This document shows positions 18,813-30,602 of a stretch of 64,000 nt of DNA, in pieces; position 1 is the stretch's first letter, and each line of letters begins with the position of its first letter. Under the pieces are notes generated by a model, which saw only the letters and a program-made list of their open reading frames with translations, was not told the origin of the DNA and ran no database searches. Source of the DNA: Shinella zoogloeoides (GTDB lineage: Bacteria; Pseudomonadota; Alphaproteobacteria; Rhizobiales; Rhizobiaceae); NCBI RefSeq assembly GCF_030733845.1, contig NZ_CP132311.1, forward strand, positions 2,731,501 to 2,795,500, in the 5' to 3' direction. The translations under genes and the position numbers were made by a program.

Positions 18813-19646
18813 TTACTTGTAGACCGGCTGTTCGATCGGGATATCTGCCGGCGGAATGTAGGTCGCCTGCTCGCAGCCGTTGAAGGAGTAGCGCAGACCG
18901 GCGCGCGCTTCGTGGCTGTAGAAGCCCTTGTCGTAGCCGGGGCCGCCGTTCAGGTTGTAGCCGAACATGTCGCCCTTGGTGACATGGCGGAAGCGGTAGC
19001 CGAGGTCGGCCTTCAGGTTGCAGGTCACGTCGACCGAGGCGCCGGCCATGAGCGCATAGGTGAAACGCCAGCTCTTCTTGCCGCGGTGGATGACGGTCGG
19101 ATCGCAGTTGCCCGGATTGCCGTCCTCGCACGAGGTGTTTTCGAGATCGCCCCAGCTCACATGCGTGCCACCGATACCGGCACCGACATAGGGCGTCACG
19201 ATGCCGTACTTGCCGATATCGACATAGGCATTGGCAAGCAGGCTGAGGGCGTTCATCGAAGCGACGTCGCGGGACGTGCAGCTGACCGCAACGCCGCAGC
19301 CGCCGGAGGTCGAGCCGCGGAACTTCGACTTGAACATGTAGTCGAGCGTCACGTCCGTACGGAAGTGATTGTTGATCTGGTAGCCGACGCCGCCGCCGAT
19401 GGTGAAGCCGCTTTTCAGGCGCGCCGTGCCGAAATCGCGATCGAGAGCGTTGGAGCCCTGGAAATAGTGCGCGCCGCGCAGCTTGTTGTAGGACCAGCCC
19501 GCATCACCGCGCAGATACCAGCCGCCGGTCTCGACGATGGTTTCCTGCACCGGGGCCTCGATGACCTGCGGCTCATACAAATCGGCCGCGTAACCCGTCG
19601 TGCCTGTCAGCAGGACGGCAACGACGCCACTCAAAACTTTCCTCAT
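18813..19646 (-). CDS. outer-membrane beta-barrel protein (Omp25/31 type), copy 2
   Basis: 277 residues. Start ATG 19646 (MRKVLSGVVAVLL) is chosen since it begins the signal peptide directly; an upstream in-frame ATG would put 18 unlikely residues ahead of it. The mature part starts with a Pro/Glu stretch, then GGWYLRGDAGWSYNKL, parallel to GWYIRGDLGYSG in copy 1, and shares SWRFTYALMAGAS. Several Cys suggest disulphides in surface loops. An exact CtrA box lies 90 bp upstream. The tandem pair probably arose by duplication. Confidence 0.85.
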   Translation of the reverse strand: MRKVLSGVVAVLLTGTTGYAADLYEPQVIEAPVQETIVETGGWYLRGDAGWSYNKLRGAHYFQGSNALDRDFGTARLKSGFTIGGGVGYQINNHFRTDVTLDYMFKSKFRGSTSGGCGVAVSCTSRDVASMNALSLLANAYVDIGKYGIVTPYVGAGIGGTHVSWGDLENTSCEDGNPGNCDPTVIHRGKKSWRFTYALMAGASVDVTCNLKADLGYRFRHVTKGDMFGYNLNGGPGYDKGFYSHEARAGLRYSFNGCEQATYIPPADIPIEQPVYK

Positions 19647-19736
19647 GGCCTGACTCCAATAGGCTTGTGTGCTTGGCACGCCCGGCAAGCCGGTCCCCAA
19701 GTCCCTCGATCGGCTATGGATAATGGCGAAGAAAGG

Positions 19737-19751
19737 TTAAGCGCCGATTAA
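19737..19751 (-). promoter_or_regulatory. exact CtrA box upstream of barrel copy 2
   Basis: TTAA, seven bases (GCGCCGA), TTAA: the full consensus, 90 bp before the start codon. A second TTTA/TTAA pair is present 20 bp further on. Confidence 0.65.
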
Positions 19752-19837
19752 CTACGAACATTTACCCTATTTGTTAACGGCCCTTCATGAATTCGGTAAA
19801 TTTTTAAATAAAGCTCCGGCTTTCACTTGCCGGCAAA

Positions 19838-19867
19838 AGAAAAGGCCGGGACGAAGCCCGGCCTTTT
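19838..19867 (-). terminator. glmM terminator
   Basis: GGCCGGG pairs with CCCGGCC around a short loop, then TTTTCTTTTG on the minus strand, just after the glmM stop. Confidence 0.8.
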
Positions 19868-19888
19868 CGGAAGACATGCCGATGTCGC

Positions 19889-21241
19889 TCAGGCGGCGTT
19901 GCGCGCCGACCCGATCACGCCGACGAGCTCGTCGACGATGCGCTCCACCTGCGCGCGGTCGTCGCCTTCCGCCATCACGCGGATCAACGGCTCCGTGCCG
20001 GAGGGGCGGATGAGCAGGCGGCCGTTGCGGGCAAGCTCGCTCTCCGCGTCGGCGATCGCCTGGCGGACGCCCGCGTCCTCCAGCGGCTGGCCGGCCTTCA
20101 CGCGGACATTCTTCAGAATCTGCGGGACGGGCTCGAAACGGTTGCAGACCTCGCTCACCGTCCTGCCGCTGCGCTTGACGCAGGCGAGGATCTGGAGCGC
20201 GGCGACGAGGCCGTCGCCGGTCGTGCCGAAATCGGACAGGACAATGTGGCCGGACTGCTCGCCGCCGACATTGTAGTCGTTCTGGCGCATATGCTCGACG
20301 ACGTAGCGGTCGCCGACCTTGGTGCGCTGGAGGCCGAGGCCCTTGCCGGTGAGGAAACGCTCGAGGCCGAGATTGGACATGACGGTGGCGACGAGGCCGC
20401 CGCCGCGCAGCATGCCGTCCGCCACCCAGCTTTCGGCAATCACGGCCATAAGCTGGTCGCCGTCGATGATCTTGCCGTTCTCGTCGATGATCTGCACCCG
20501 GTCCGCGTCGCCATCGAGCGCGATGCCGATATCGGCGCGCACCTCGTGCACCTTGCGCTGGAGCGTCGCCGGGTGGGTGGAGCCGCATTCGAGATTGATG
20601 TTGAGGCCGTCGGGCTCCGCGCCGATCGTCACGACATCAGCGCCGAGCTCCCAAAGAGCGGCCGGTGCCACGCGGTAGGCGGCGCCGTTGGCGCAGTCGA
20701 TGGCGATGCGCAGGCCCTGCAGCGTCACGTCGCGCGGCAGCGTGCGCTTGGCATGCTCGATATAGCGGTCATGCACGCCGTCGATGCGCTTTGCCCGGCC
20801 GATCTCGGCGGACTTGGCAAGCTGCGCCATCATGTCCTTTTCGAGCAGCTCTTCGATTTCCATCTCCAGTTCGTCGGAGAGCTTGTAGCCGTCGGGGCCG
20901 AAGAGCTTGATGCCGTTGTCATAGAACGGATTGTGCGAGGCCGAGATCATGACGCCGATATCGGCGCGCAGCGAGCGCGTCAGCATGGCGACGGCCGGCG
21001 TCGGGATCGGGCCGAGGACGAAGGCGTCGATGCCGGCGGCGGTGAAGCCCGCGACCATGGCGTTTTCCAGCATATAGCCGGAAAGGCGCGTGTCCTTGCC
21101 GATCACCACCCGGTGGCGATGCGCGCCGCGCCGGAAGATCGTGCCGACGGCGATGCCGACCCGCATGGCGAGGTCCGGCGTCATCGGGAAGGTGTTGGAT
21201 TGACCCCGGATGCCGTCCGTGCCGAAATAACGACGTTTCAT
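19889..21241 (-). CDS. glmM: phosphoglucosamine mutase
   Basis: 450 residues. It interconverts glucosamine 6-phosphate and glucosamine 1-phosphate, needed for UDP-GlcNAc and so for peptidoglycan and lipid A. The phosphoserine loop is [12 protein letters not shown] (about 98-109), the metal loop DGDADR (about 240), and the sugar-phosphate-binding loop [11 protein letters not shown] near the C-terminus. The start at 21241 ([13 protein letters not shown]) matches the family N-terminus. ftsH lies upstream on the same strand with 283 bp between, the order seen in many bacteria. Confidence 0.97.
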   Translation of the reverse strand: MKRRYFGTDGIRGQSNTFPMTPDLAMRVGIAVGTIFRRGAHRHRVVIGKDTRLSGYMLENAMVAGFTAAGIDAFVLGPIPTPAVAMLTRSLRADIGVMISASHNPFYDNGIKLFGPDGYKLSDELEMEIEELLEKDMMAQLAKSAEIGRAKRIDGVHDRYIEHAKRTLPRDVTLQGLRIAIDCANGAAYRVAPAALWELGADVVTIGAEPDGLNINLECGSTHPATLQRKVHEVRADIGIALDGDADRVQIIDENGKIIDGDQLMAVIAESWVADGMLRGGGLVATVMSNLGLERFLTGKGLGLQRTKVGDRYVVEHMRQNDYNVGGEQSGHIVLSDFGTTGDGLVAALQILACVKRSGRTVSEVCNRFEPVPQILKNVRVKAGQPLEDAGVRQAIADAESELARNGRLLIRPSGTEPLIRVMAEGDDRAQVERIVDELVGVIGSARNAA

Positions 21242-21473
21242 GTTCGCTCCTGAATTCGCAGGCCTGCGGCGTCTTCCGCCGCGCCCAGCGCAATACGCGT
21301 TCCTATTGCCGCGCCCTAGGTGCCGTATATAGGAGGGCACCGAATGGGGAAATACTCTACGCTCTTCGCGTAACTTTAACCTTAAGACGCGCAGCACTCG
21401 CGCTTCTTTGCCACAAAAGCGGGCAAAGAGCATCCATCTCGAAATCAGAATTCGTTACAGTCCGTTACCGAAG

Positions 21474-21508
21474 GAAAACGGCCGGGAATTGCTTCCCGGC
21501 CGTTCTGG
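21474..21508 (-). terminator. ftsH terminator
   Basis: AACGGCCGGGAA pairs with TTCCCGGCCGTT and is followed by TTCCTT on the minus strand. It separates ftsH from glmM, so glmM needs its own promoter in the 21242-21470 stretch, where I see no clear site. Confidence 0.8.
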
Positions 21509-21524
21509 TTTCTTCGGATGGCGC

Positions 21525-23447
<1,923 letters not shown>

Positions 23448-23653
23448 CGAACTTTCCGGGCACTTTCCCGGCCGGGGACTCCCAGCCGTTTCTTTGCTGC
23501 CTAACATAGGGTCGCCTTGCGGCCTTGCCAAGGCAAAGCGCACGGTTCGCGGGCATTTCTCAAACTATCGTCAACGGCCGGAAGGCGCGCCGACAGGACG
23601 GCTGCGGTATCGGCATCCATCCGTATTCTAGCACAACGCCTTCGCCCGCGCCC

Positions 23654-24946
23654 TCATTCGTTCGGAGGAGAGGCAAAGCGCCGGCTCCCGACGATATCGG
23701 CGAGGACCTGCGCGACCGGAAGATCGAATCGCGGCAGGAAATCGGCATAGGGCGCGAGCGAAGGCTCGATGGCCGCAACGCCTTCCAATACCGCTCCGCC
23801 ATCCTCGAATTCCAGGTGCGCCGCCGCCCAGGCAGCGCGCGCGGCCGGGCCGGTCAGGCCATCGGCCTCCGTCGTCCGCACACCTTCGCCCACGGCGCAA
23901 ACGACGATCGCCCGCGCAGCACGGTTGAGCACATGATACCGCCCGTCCCATGTTGCCGCCTCCCCCGCGCGAACGAGCAGCGGCGCGATGCCCCGGCATT
24001 CGCGGTAGAGGTAGAGGCCGTCGCGCCGGCGGTCGAACACCACGCGGCCGGCCGTCAGCCGCGACAGTGTGCCGCTGGCAAGGAATGCGCGCAGCCGCGC
24101 GGCCGAGCGCGCTTCGAGCACATGCGCCCGCCCGCCGGCCGCAGCCGCGAGCAGCAGCAGGCCACGCCAGGCGGCGGGGTCGGCCAGCACGATCTCAATC
24201 GCCGCCGGCGTTATGGCATAGAGCGAACGCTCCGTCCGAATGCTGGCAGCGAGAAAATCCGCCGCACGCTGCGCCATGGAAAGCCTGTCCACCGCCACGG
24301 ACTCAAAAGGCACCACGTCACCTTGGCTGCGGACGCGCACGCGCTCGAAGCGCGGATTGAGGTTGCTCGGATCATCCACCCAGCCCTCCCCTCGCGCGGT
24401 GAGAAAATTCCGGATCGACGCCCGGTCTACTTCCAGAAACGGCCGGAGCAACCAGACAATCCCCTTCAGCAGAACGGCGTCCGCCATGCCGGAAAGGCCG
24501 ATACCGTCGGGCGCGCGCGCGGCGCGCATGGCGACCGTCTCGGTCTGGTCGTCGCGCGTGTGGCCGGAAAGGATGGCATCCGCACCGGTTTCGGCCGCAG
24601 CCTCCACGAGCAGCTCGTAGCGCCTGGCGCGCGCCGCGGCCTGCAAGCCGGTCGCGGGTTTCGGCCCCGTCCAGCGGCGGATGACATGCAGGATGCCGTG
24701 ACGGGCGCACAGCGCCGCGACGTCGGATGCCTCCCCGGCCGAGCCGGCGCGAAGGGCATGGTCGACGGTGCAGGCGCGAAGGGTGATCTGCGGATAGCGC
24801 CCGGTGGCGCAAAGGGTGGCGAGCGCCACGAGAAGCCCGGTCGAATCGCTGCCGCCGGAAACAGCGATCAGAAGCGTTGCGGGGCGTTTGAAACTCTTGA
24901 GCAGGCGGTCGGCTGCGTTCGTGACGGGATCGTCCACGCGGGCCAC
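23654..24946 (-). CDS. tilS: tRNA(Ile)-lysidine synthetase
   Basis: 430 residues. TilS puts lysine on C34 of the CAU anticodon of tRNA-Ile2 so that it reads AUA. The ATP pyrophosphatase motif SGGSDSTGLL (about 30-39) and the HTRDDQTET segment (about 132-140) are visible. The C-terminal part is less conserved, as usual. The gap to cpoB upstream is 20 bp, so the two are very likely co-transcribed, the normal rhizobial order cpoB-tilS-ftsH. Confidence 0.93.
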   Translation of the reverse strand: MARVDDPVTNAADRLLKSFKRPATLLIAVSGGSDSTGLLVALATLCATGRYPQITLRACTVDHALRAGSAGEASDVAALCARHGILHVIRRWTGPKPATGLQAAARARRYELLVEAAAETGADAILSGHTRDDQTETVAMRAARAPDGIGLSGMADAVLLKGIVWLLRPFLEVDRASIRNFLTARGEGWVDDPSNLNPRFERVRVRSQGDVVPFESVAVDRLSMAQRAADFLAASIRTERSLYAITPAAIEIVLADPAAWRGLLLLAAAAGGRAHVLEARSAARLRAFLASGTLSRLTAGRVVFDRRRDGLYLYRECRGIAPLLVRAGEAATWDGRYHVLNRAARAIVVCAVGEGVRTTEADGLTGPAARAAWAAAHLEFEDGGAVLEGVAAIEPSLAPYADFLPRFDLPVAQVLADIVGSRRFASPPNE

Positions 24947-24966
24947 GGCCTCGGCTTCGCCCGCAA

Positions 24967-25977
24967 TCAGCAGGACAGGCGGCGCTGTTCGGAAGAGACC
25001 TTGCTCTTCACGGCCTTGGAGGCCTCGGGATAGCGCTTGTTGACTTCGCGCAGCGTCGCGCAGGCGGTTTCGCGGTTGTCGAGCGCGGCGAGCGACATGC
25101 CGAGCTTCAGCAGCATTTCCGGCGCCTTCTTCGATTTGCCGAAGGTCTGGTGGGCATTCAGGAAGGTCTTTGCCGCGTCGTTGAAATTGCCCTGCGAATA
25201 CTGTGCCTCGCCCAGCCAGAAATTGGCATCCGCCGCCTTATCGCTGCTCGGGAAGATGTCGAGGTAATCGCGGAATTCACGCTCGGCAACCTGGTAGTCG
25301 CCCGAGAGCACATGGCCGTAGGCCGCCTGGTAGAGGTCGTCGGGATTGTCGAGAGAGGCGGTCGACGATTGCGAGGCCTGCGGCAGGCCGCCATCGACGC
25401 CGGGCAGCGCGTTGTCGTTGCCGATCGAGGCGCTCTGGTTGTTCAGGTCCGGATTGGCGTCCGCGCCGATCGGATTGCCGTTCTCGTCGAACTTGATGGA
25501 ACCGAGTTCCTGCGGCTGCGCGCCGCCCCCGCTTCCGCCGTTCTGCGTGCCGAGCGTGTCGGTCCCGGCGGTATCATCCGCCGGCACCTTGTTCGATGCG
25601 ATCTGCTGGTCGGCGGTTCCGCCATTGACCGGCTTGTCGAGTGCGCCGCTCTTGCCGCTGCCCCCGCCCTTGCCGCCTTCGAGTTCCTGGAATCGGTACT
25701 CGTTGTCTTCCTGCGTCTTGCGGAGCTGTTCCTGCATCTGCAGGAGCTGGTAGCTCATTTCCTCGATGCGGCCGTTGAGGCTGCGAATCTGCTCTTCAAG
25801 CTGGCCGACCCGCGGGTCCATGGCCTGCGCCAGAACCACGTTGCGGTCACCCGCCCGTTCGCTCTTGGCCGCAAGGAAGCCGTTCGCCAGTGTCGAGAGC
25901 GGCGATGCGCTGATCGGCCCGACTGTTGCTGCTACCGCTGCCAGACTGAGAACGCCTGCCGCGACAAGTTTCTTCAT
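24967..25977 (-). CDS. cpoB: Tol-Pal coordinator CpoB (YbgF)
   Basis: 336 residues. Signal peptide (about 1-24), a trimerising coiled coil (about 54-95, QLEEQIRSLNGRIEEMSYQL), a Gly/Asn/Asp-rich linker of about 110 residues, and C-terminal TPR repeats (about 212-330, DDLYQAAYGHVLSGDYQVAE and WLGEAQYSQGNFNDAAKTF). CpoB sits in the periplasm and couples Tol-Pal constriction to peptidoglycan synthesis. The long low-complexity linker is larger than in E. coli. It follows pal on the same strand behind a terminator. Confidence 0.93.
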   Translation of the reverse strand: MKKLVAAGVLSLAAVAATVGPISASPLSTLANGFLAAKSERAGDRNVVLAQAMDPRVGQLEEQIRSLNGRIEEMSYQLLQMQEQLRKTQEDNEYRFQELEGGKGGGSGKSGALDKPVNGGTADQQIASNKVPADDTAGTDTLGTQNGGSGGGAQPQELGSIKFDENGNPIGADANPDLNNQSASIGNDNALPGVDGGLPQASQSSTASLDNPDDLYQAAYGHVLSGDYQVAEREFRDYLDIFPSSDKAADANFWLGEAQYSQGNFNDAAKTFLNAHQTFGKSKKAPEMLLKLGMSLAALDNRETACATLREVNKRYPEASKAVKSKVSSEQRRLSC

Positions 25978-26074
25978 CTATCTTCGTCCTGTTGGTCCTA
26001 GTTACGCCGAAGCGCTGCCGAAGAGTTTTCCATATGCTCTCAAAAAGCAACGGAGTTCGGCCAAAGTGTGTTGA

Positions 26075-26107
26075 AAAAAGAAAGGCGGCCGAGCGGCCGC
26101 CTTTCGC
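26075..26107 (-). terminator. pal terminator
   Basis: AAAGGCGGCCG pairs with CGGCCGCCTTT and is followed by a run of six T on the minus strand. It lies 23 bp after the pal stop, so cpoB probably depends on readthrough or its own promoter. Confidence 0.85.
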
Positions 26108-26129
26108 ATGGATCCTTCCGCGGAAGGAA

Positions 26130-26666
26130 TTACATGCCTGCGCCGCCCAGAACGGTAACGGCACGGCGGTTCTGCGACCAGCAGGAAATGTCGTCGCAAA
26201 CGGCGACCGGCTTTTCCTTGCCGTAGGAGATCGTCTTGATGCGGTTTGCCGGAATGCCGCGCGAAGCGAGATACTGGCGGGTCGAGGCCGCACGGCGCGC
26301 ACCGAGCGCCAGGTTGTATTCGCGCGTGCCGCGTTCGTCGGCATGGCCTTCGACCGTGATCGCGTAGTTCGGATACTGCTGCAGCCACTGGGCCTGGCGG
26401 TCAAGGGTCGCTGCGGCATCGGCGCGGATCGACGTGGAGTCGGTGTCGAAGAAGATGCGGTCGCCGACATTCACGGTGAAGTCCTGCTGCGAGCCGGGGG
26501 TTGCGGCGCCCGCGCCGCCGTTGAGGCCGAGATCGCCGGCGCTGTTCGGCAGGTTCTTCTTGGAAGCGCAGCCTGCCAGCGCCAGCGACATGAAGAGGGC
26601 GATCATAGCCGGGTTACGGGCGATGGTCTGCATGCGGCCAGCGGCCGGGGTATGAATGCGGCTCAT
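26130..26666 (-). CDS. pal: peptidoglycan-associated lipoprotein Pal
   Basis: 178 residues. Lipoprotein signal with lipobox ALAGC (Cys at about 35), then an OmpA-like peptidoglycan-binding domain: RIFFDTDSTSIRADAAATLD, VEGHADERGTREYNLALG, RRAASTRQYL, ending in the RRAVTVLG segment. Pal anchors the outer membrane to the wall and works with TolB. The start at 26666 is the ATG next to an AAGGAGA ribosome site; an in-frame ATG further upstream would place about 70 residues ahead of the lipoprotein signal and is rejected. CtrA-like sites lie about 87 bp upstream. Confidence 0.96.
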   Translation of the reverse strand: MSRIHTPAAGRMQTIARNPAMIALFMSLALAGCASKKNLPNSAGDLGLNGGAGAATPGSQQDFTVNVGDRIFFDTDSTSIRADAAATLDRQAQWLQQYPNYAITVEGHADERGTREYNLALGARRAASTRQYLASRGIPANRIKTISYGKEKPVAVCDDISCWSQNRRAVTVLGGAGM

Positions 26667-26752
26667 GAGCCGGTCTCCTTGCATCAGTTCTTGCGTCAAG
26701 TTCGTTGAGGCGCGGTTTTCAATCAGGGTTGCCAGACTGTAACCGCGGGCGG

Positions 26753-26780
26753 TTAATCCGCATTCAACGAGTATGGTTAA
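26753..26780 (-). promoter_or_regulatory. CtrA-like sites upstream of pal
   Basis: A one-mismatch box (TTAA 26753-26756, seven bases, TCAA 26764-26767) overlaps the region of a half-site read as TTAACCAT on the minus strand (26773-26780). They are 87-107 bp ahead of the pal start codon. Confidence 0.45.
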
Positions 26781-26909
26781 CGATTGCTTGTAAGACCGTC
26801 CCCGGCCCCCGTGCATTCTCTTGCGTGACGCGGTCTGCCGCCTCTCGCCTGAAGCCTGATTTACAGGACTTTGCGGCAAGAACGCGGCGGGCGCGCCACA
26901 TATGTGGTG

Positions 26910-28214
26910 CTATTCGAGCAGCGGCGACCAGGCCGGGTCGGACGCAAAGCCCTTCGTCTGGATGACCTGCTCGTTGTAGCCGGAAAGGTCGATCGAATAG
27001 ATCTGCGGACCGCCGGAGCCGGCGGCCTGGCGGAAGAACATCAGCACGCGGCCGTTCGGCGCCCAGGTCGGGCCTTCGTTGTGGAAGCCCGTCGTCAGGA
27101 TGCGCTCGCCCGAACCGTCCGTCTTCATCACGCCGATCGAGAACTTGCCGCCCGACTGCTTGGTGAAGGCGATGAGGTCGCCGCGCGGAGACCAGACCGG
27201 CGTGGAATAGGAGCCGTCGCCGAAGGAGATGCGGCGCTGGTTGGAGCCGTCGGCGCCCATCACGTAGAGCTGCGGCCTGCCGCCACGGTCGCTTTCGAAG
27301 ACGATCTGCGTGCCGTCGGGCGAATAGGAGGGCGAGGTGTCGATCGCCGCGGTCGAGGTGAGCCGCGTCGTGGTGCGCGAGCGCAGGTCCATCGTGTAGA
27401 TGTTGGAATTGCCTTCCTGCTGCAAGCTCATGATGATCTTCTGCCCATCCGGCGAGAAGCGCGGCGAGAAGGTCATGCCCGGGAAGTTGCCGACCACTTC
27501 GCGCTGCCCGGTCTCGAGCTGGAGCAGGTAGACGCGCGGCTGGTTGCCCTCGAAGGACATGTAGGTGATTTCCTGACGGCTCGGCGAGAAGCGCGGCGTC
27601 AGGACGAGATCGTTGGCGTTGGTCAGCGCGCGGGCGTTGAAGCCGTCCTGGTCCATGATGGCGAGCTGGCGCTTGCGGGCCGTCTTCGGGCCGCTTTCGG
27701 CGACATAGACGATGCGTGTGTCGAAGTAACCCTTCTCACCGGTCAGGCGTTCGTAGATGGCGTCGGCGATGATGTGCGCGACACGGCGCCAGTTTTCCGG
27801 CTGGGTGTAGAACTGCTGGCCGGTCAGCTGCTGGCCGGCAAAGGTGTCCCACAGGCGGAACTCGGCGCGCAGGCGGCCGTCGCCCTCCTGCGTCACGCGG
27901 CCCGTGACGAGCGCCTGCGCGTTGATGACCTTCCAGTCTTCGAAGCGCGGCGGCTGGTCGGGATTGGAGATCTTCTCGATGAAGGCCTGCTTGCCGACCG
28001 GCGCGAAGAGGCCGGACCGCTTGAGGTCCGCCGCGATCACGTCGGTGATGCGCTGGCCGAGATCGCCGCTCGCGATGAAATCGGTGACGGCGATCGGCAG
28101 CGGCTCGACATTGCCCTTGTTGATGTTGATTTCCACGACCGCGAAGGCCTGCGGCACAAAAGCCGCGAGACCGGTCAGCACGACCAGCAAACGGAGGAGA
28201 TTTCGTCTGAACAT
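26910..28214 (-). CDS. tolB: Tol-Pal periplasmic protein TolB
   Basis: 434 residues. Signal peptide (about 1-25, [20 protein letters not shown]), N-terminal domain that contacts TolA, and a six-bladed beta-propeller recognisable by repeated SPDG and SRDG-like turns ([51 protein letters not shown]). It binds Pal and releases it when the Tol motor pulls. It is 22 bp downstream of tolA, same transcript. Confidence 0.97.
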   Translation of the reverse strand: MFRRNLLRLLVVLTGLAAFVPQAFAVVEININKGNVEPLPIAVTDFIASGDLGQRITDVIAADLKRSGLFAPVGKQAFIEKISNPDQPPRFEDWKVINAQALVTGRVTQEGDGRLRAEFRLWDTFAGQQLTGQQFYTQPENWRRVAHIIADAIYERLTGEKGYFDTRIVYVAESGPKTARKRQLAIMDQDGFNARALTNANDLVLTPRFSPSRQEITYMSFEGNQPRVYLLQLETGQREVVGNFPGMTFSPRFSPDGQKIIMSLQQEGNSNIYTMDLRSRTTTRLTSTAAIDTSPSYSPDGTQIVFESDRGGRPQLYVMGADGSNQRRISFGDGSYSTPVWSPRGDLIAFTKQSGGKFSIGVMKTDGSGERILTTGFHNEGPTWAPNGRVLMFFRQAAGSGGPQIYSIDLSGYNEQVIQTKGFASDPAWSPLLE

Positions 28215-28236
28215 CTATCTAGGCCTTCCCTAGTTC

Positions 28237-29349
28237 TTACATCATCTGGCTGGGGTCGAAGTTCACGACGACTTCGCTCCAGGCGTCATATTTTTCAGGC
28301 GGCAGACCCTTGAAGGGCCGCGATTTCATGATGGCGCGGCGCGCACCGCCGGCAAGCGCGCGGCGCGCGGATTCCGAACCACCCGTCGCAACCACTTCCG
28401 GCTCGCCGATAATGTCGCCGTTCTGGTCGAGCTGCATCTTGACCTGGATGCGCACGTCGGCGGCATCGGACATGCCGGGGATGATCGACCAGTTGTTCTG
28501 GATCTGGCCGCGCAGGGCGTCCATCTCGCTCAGCGACAGCTTAGTGCCGCTGGTCGTCTTCTTGCCGCCGAGCGCGGCCTGGTCCTGCGAGCGCTTGGCA
28601 CCGCCGCCGGCAGCCTTGTCCTTGTTCAGAAGCGCAGCGATTTCGTCGGAGTTGAAGTCGCTCTCGTTCGTCGAGCTCGCCTTCTCCTGCTTCTTCTTCT
28701 GTTCCTTCTTGCGGTCGGGCGTCTTGGCGGTCTCGGCCTTGGCCGTCTCCACCTTCTTTTCAGCCGGTTTCTCGGCCGTCTCGGTCTTCTTCGCCTCGAT
28801 CTTCGGCTTCATCTCGGGAAGCGGGATCTTGTCGGGCAGCGCCTCGGCTTCCGGGTCGGCCGCGGGCGTATCCTCGGCCGGCTTTGCCTCGGGCTTCGGA
28901 TCCGGCTTGACCTCCTGCTTGGTCTCGGCCACCGCCGCGACCTCCGTCGAGGGCTCGCTGGCAGGCTCTTCCTGCTTCACGTCCTCGACGGGCTTGGTGT
29001 CCGGCGTCTGGACGGCCTTCTCCGCCTTCTCCGGCGAGGCGGCCGTCTCGATGTCGCGCGGCTTTTCCTCCGGCGTCGGCAGGTTCTTCAGGTCGATGTC
29101 GTTGTCGCCGACATTCTCGGCATTCTCGACAGGCGTCTGCTTCTTGGTCGGAACAGGCGCGGCCTTCTCCTTCATTTCGGCTTTCTTGTCGCCCTGCTGG
29201 ATTTGCGTCAGTTCCTCGATCGACACGATATCGACCGGCATGGCCTCGACATCGGCGACGTCGAAGCTTTCGGGACTGCCGAGCGAAACCAGCGCCCAGG
29301 TGAGAACCAGGGTGTGGAGCACGGCGGATGTGGCAAGGCTGCCCTTCAT
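28237..29349 (-). CDS. tolA: Tol-Pal linker protein TolA
   Basis: 370 residues. A single membrane helix (about 5-24, LATSAVLHTLVLTWALVSLG), a long Lys/Glu/Pro/Ala-rich domain (about 45-240) that spans the periplasm, and a C-terminal TonB-like domain (about 265-365, LRGQIQNNWSIIPGM and RIQVKMQLDQNGDI). TolA carries force from the TolQ-TolR motor to TolB and Pal. It starts 10 bp after tolR. The linker here is rich in EKAEKAVQT-like repeats, typical of alphaproteobacterial TolA. Confidence 0.95.
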   Translation of the reverse strand: MKGSLATSAVLHTLVLTWALVSLGSPESFDVADVEAMPVDIVSIEELTQIQQGDKKAEMKEKAAPVPTKKQTPVENAENVGDNDIDLKNLPTPEEKPRDIETAASPEKAEKAVQTPDTKPVEDVKQEEPASEPSTEVAAVAETKQEVKPDPKPEAKPAEDTPAADPEAEALPDKIPLPEMKPKIEAKKTETAEKPAEKKVETAKAETAKTPDRKKEQKKKQEKASSTNESDFNSDEIAALLNKDKAAGGGAKRSQDQAALGGKKTTSGTKLSLSEMDALRGQIQNNWSIIPGMSDAADVRIQVKMQLDQNGDIIGEPEVVATGGSESARRALAGGARRAIMKSRPFKGLPPEKYDAWSEVVVNFDPSQMM

Positions 29350-29358
29350 GGCGTGCGA

Positions 29359-29811
29359 TTACCTGTCCGGTTTCTGCTCGGTGACAAGACCGATATTGGT
29401 GAAGCCGCCGGCCTGGATGCGCGACATGACGTCGGCGATGATGCCATAGGGCGCATTGCCGTCGCCGCGCACGAAGATGCGTTCGGTATATCCCGTGGTG
29501 GCCACCGCCTGGAGCTTGGCCGCGACCTCGTCGATCGGGATTACCGTCTCCTGCAGGAACACCTGGCCGTCGGCCTTCACCGAAACGGTGATCGGCTGCG
29601 TATCGGCGTTGAGGGCCTTCGCCTGCGTCTTCGGCAGGTCGAGCGGCACGCCGACCGTCATCAGCGGCGCGGCCACCATGAAGATGATGAGCAGCACGAG
29701 CATGACGTCGACGAACGGCGTCACGTTGATCTCGCTCATCGGGGCCTTTTTGCTGCCCCCGCGACGGCGGCGGCCACCGCCCGCATTCTTCGCTCCGACT
29801 GACATGCCCAT
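29359..29811 (-). CDS. tolR: Tol-Pal motor protein TolR
   Basis: 150 residues, ExbD family. A basic Gly/Arg-rich cytoplasmic tail is followed by a membrane helix (about 34-54) whose Asp 35 in INVTPFVDVMLVLLIIF is the proton-carrying residue of the motor. The C-terminal domain lies in the periplasm. tolQ lies 74 bp upstream in the same direction. Confidence 0.96.
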   Translation of the reverse strand: MGMSVGAKNAGGGRRRRGGSKKAPMSEINVTPFVDVMLVLLIIFMVAAPLMTVGVPLDLPKTQAKALNADTQPITVSVKADGQVFLQETVIPIDEVAAKLQAVATTGYTERIFVRGDGNAPYGIIADVMSRIQAGGFTNIGLVTEQKPDR

Positions 29812-29885
29812 GGCGTCGTCTCCGTCTCAGGCGGTTCCGGGAAAAATGGGAAGCATCCGGAACCGCGGAATATCTGAAATGCCGA

Positions 29886-30602
29886 TCACTGCGCCGCAGC
29901 GCGCGGCTGCAGCTTCTCGTCGATCTGGCGCGAGAGGATGGCGGAGAACTCGTCCGCGAAGCCTTCCATGCGCGCCGTCAGCTTGCCGGCATCTGCGGAG
30001 AACTTGTTGTAGGCAATAACCGCCGGAATTGCGGCGAGAAGGCCGATGGCGGTCGCCAGAAGCGCTTCGGCGATACCGGGCGCCACAACCGCAAGGCTCG
30101 TCTGCTTGGAACCGGCGATCGCCTGGAACGAGGTCATGATGCCGACCACCGTGCCGAAAAGGCCCACGAACGGCGCCGCCGAGCCGATGGTGGCAAGCGA
30201 GCCGAGGCGCGCCTCCAGCGTCTCGGATTCACGCGACAGCGTCACGTCCATCGCCCGGTCGATACGCATCTGCAAACCGATCGGCGATCGTGCCCCGCGC
30301 TCGAAACTCTTCTTCCACTCCCGCATCGCCGCCACGAAGATGGCGCTCATGCCGGAGGTCTGGCGGTCGGAGAGCGTGCGATAGAGCTCTTCCAGCGACT
30401 GGCCCGACCAGAAGACCTGCTCGAAGCTGTCGAGCTGCCGGCGCGCCCGGCCATAGCTCACCGACTTGTCGACGACGATGGCCCAGGTCCAGACGGACGC
30501 GGCGATCAGGCCGAGCATGACCAGCTTGACGACGAACCCGGCCTGCATGAAGAGACCCCAGAGGGTCACGCTGCCTGCCGCTTCCAAACCTACTTGTTCC
30601 AT
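29886..30602 (-). CDS. tolQ: Tol-Pal motor protein TolQ
   Basis: 238 residues, ExbB/MotA-like. Three membrane helices (about 18-38, 140-165 and 180-200). The segment GSAAPFVGLFGTVVGIMTSFQ is the conserved family motif that lines the ion path. Start 30602 (MEQVGLEAAGS) is preferred over an upstream in-frame ATG because the upstream stretch lacks conserved features. It is the first gene of tolQRAB; the 312-bp region upstream holds CtrA-like sites. Confidence 0.96.
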   Translation of the reverse strand: MEQVGLEAAGSVTLWGLFMQAGFVVKLVMLGLIAASVWTWAIVVDKSVSYGRARRQLDSFEQVFWSGQSLEELYRTLSDRQTSGMSAIFVAAMREWKKSFERGARSPIGLQMRIDRAMDVTLSRESETLEARLGSLATIGSAAPFVGLFGTVVGIMTSFQAIAGSKQTSLAVVAPGIAEALLATAIGLLAAIPAVIAYNKFSADAGKLTARMEGFADEFSAILSRQIDEKLQPRAAAQ

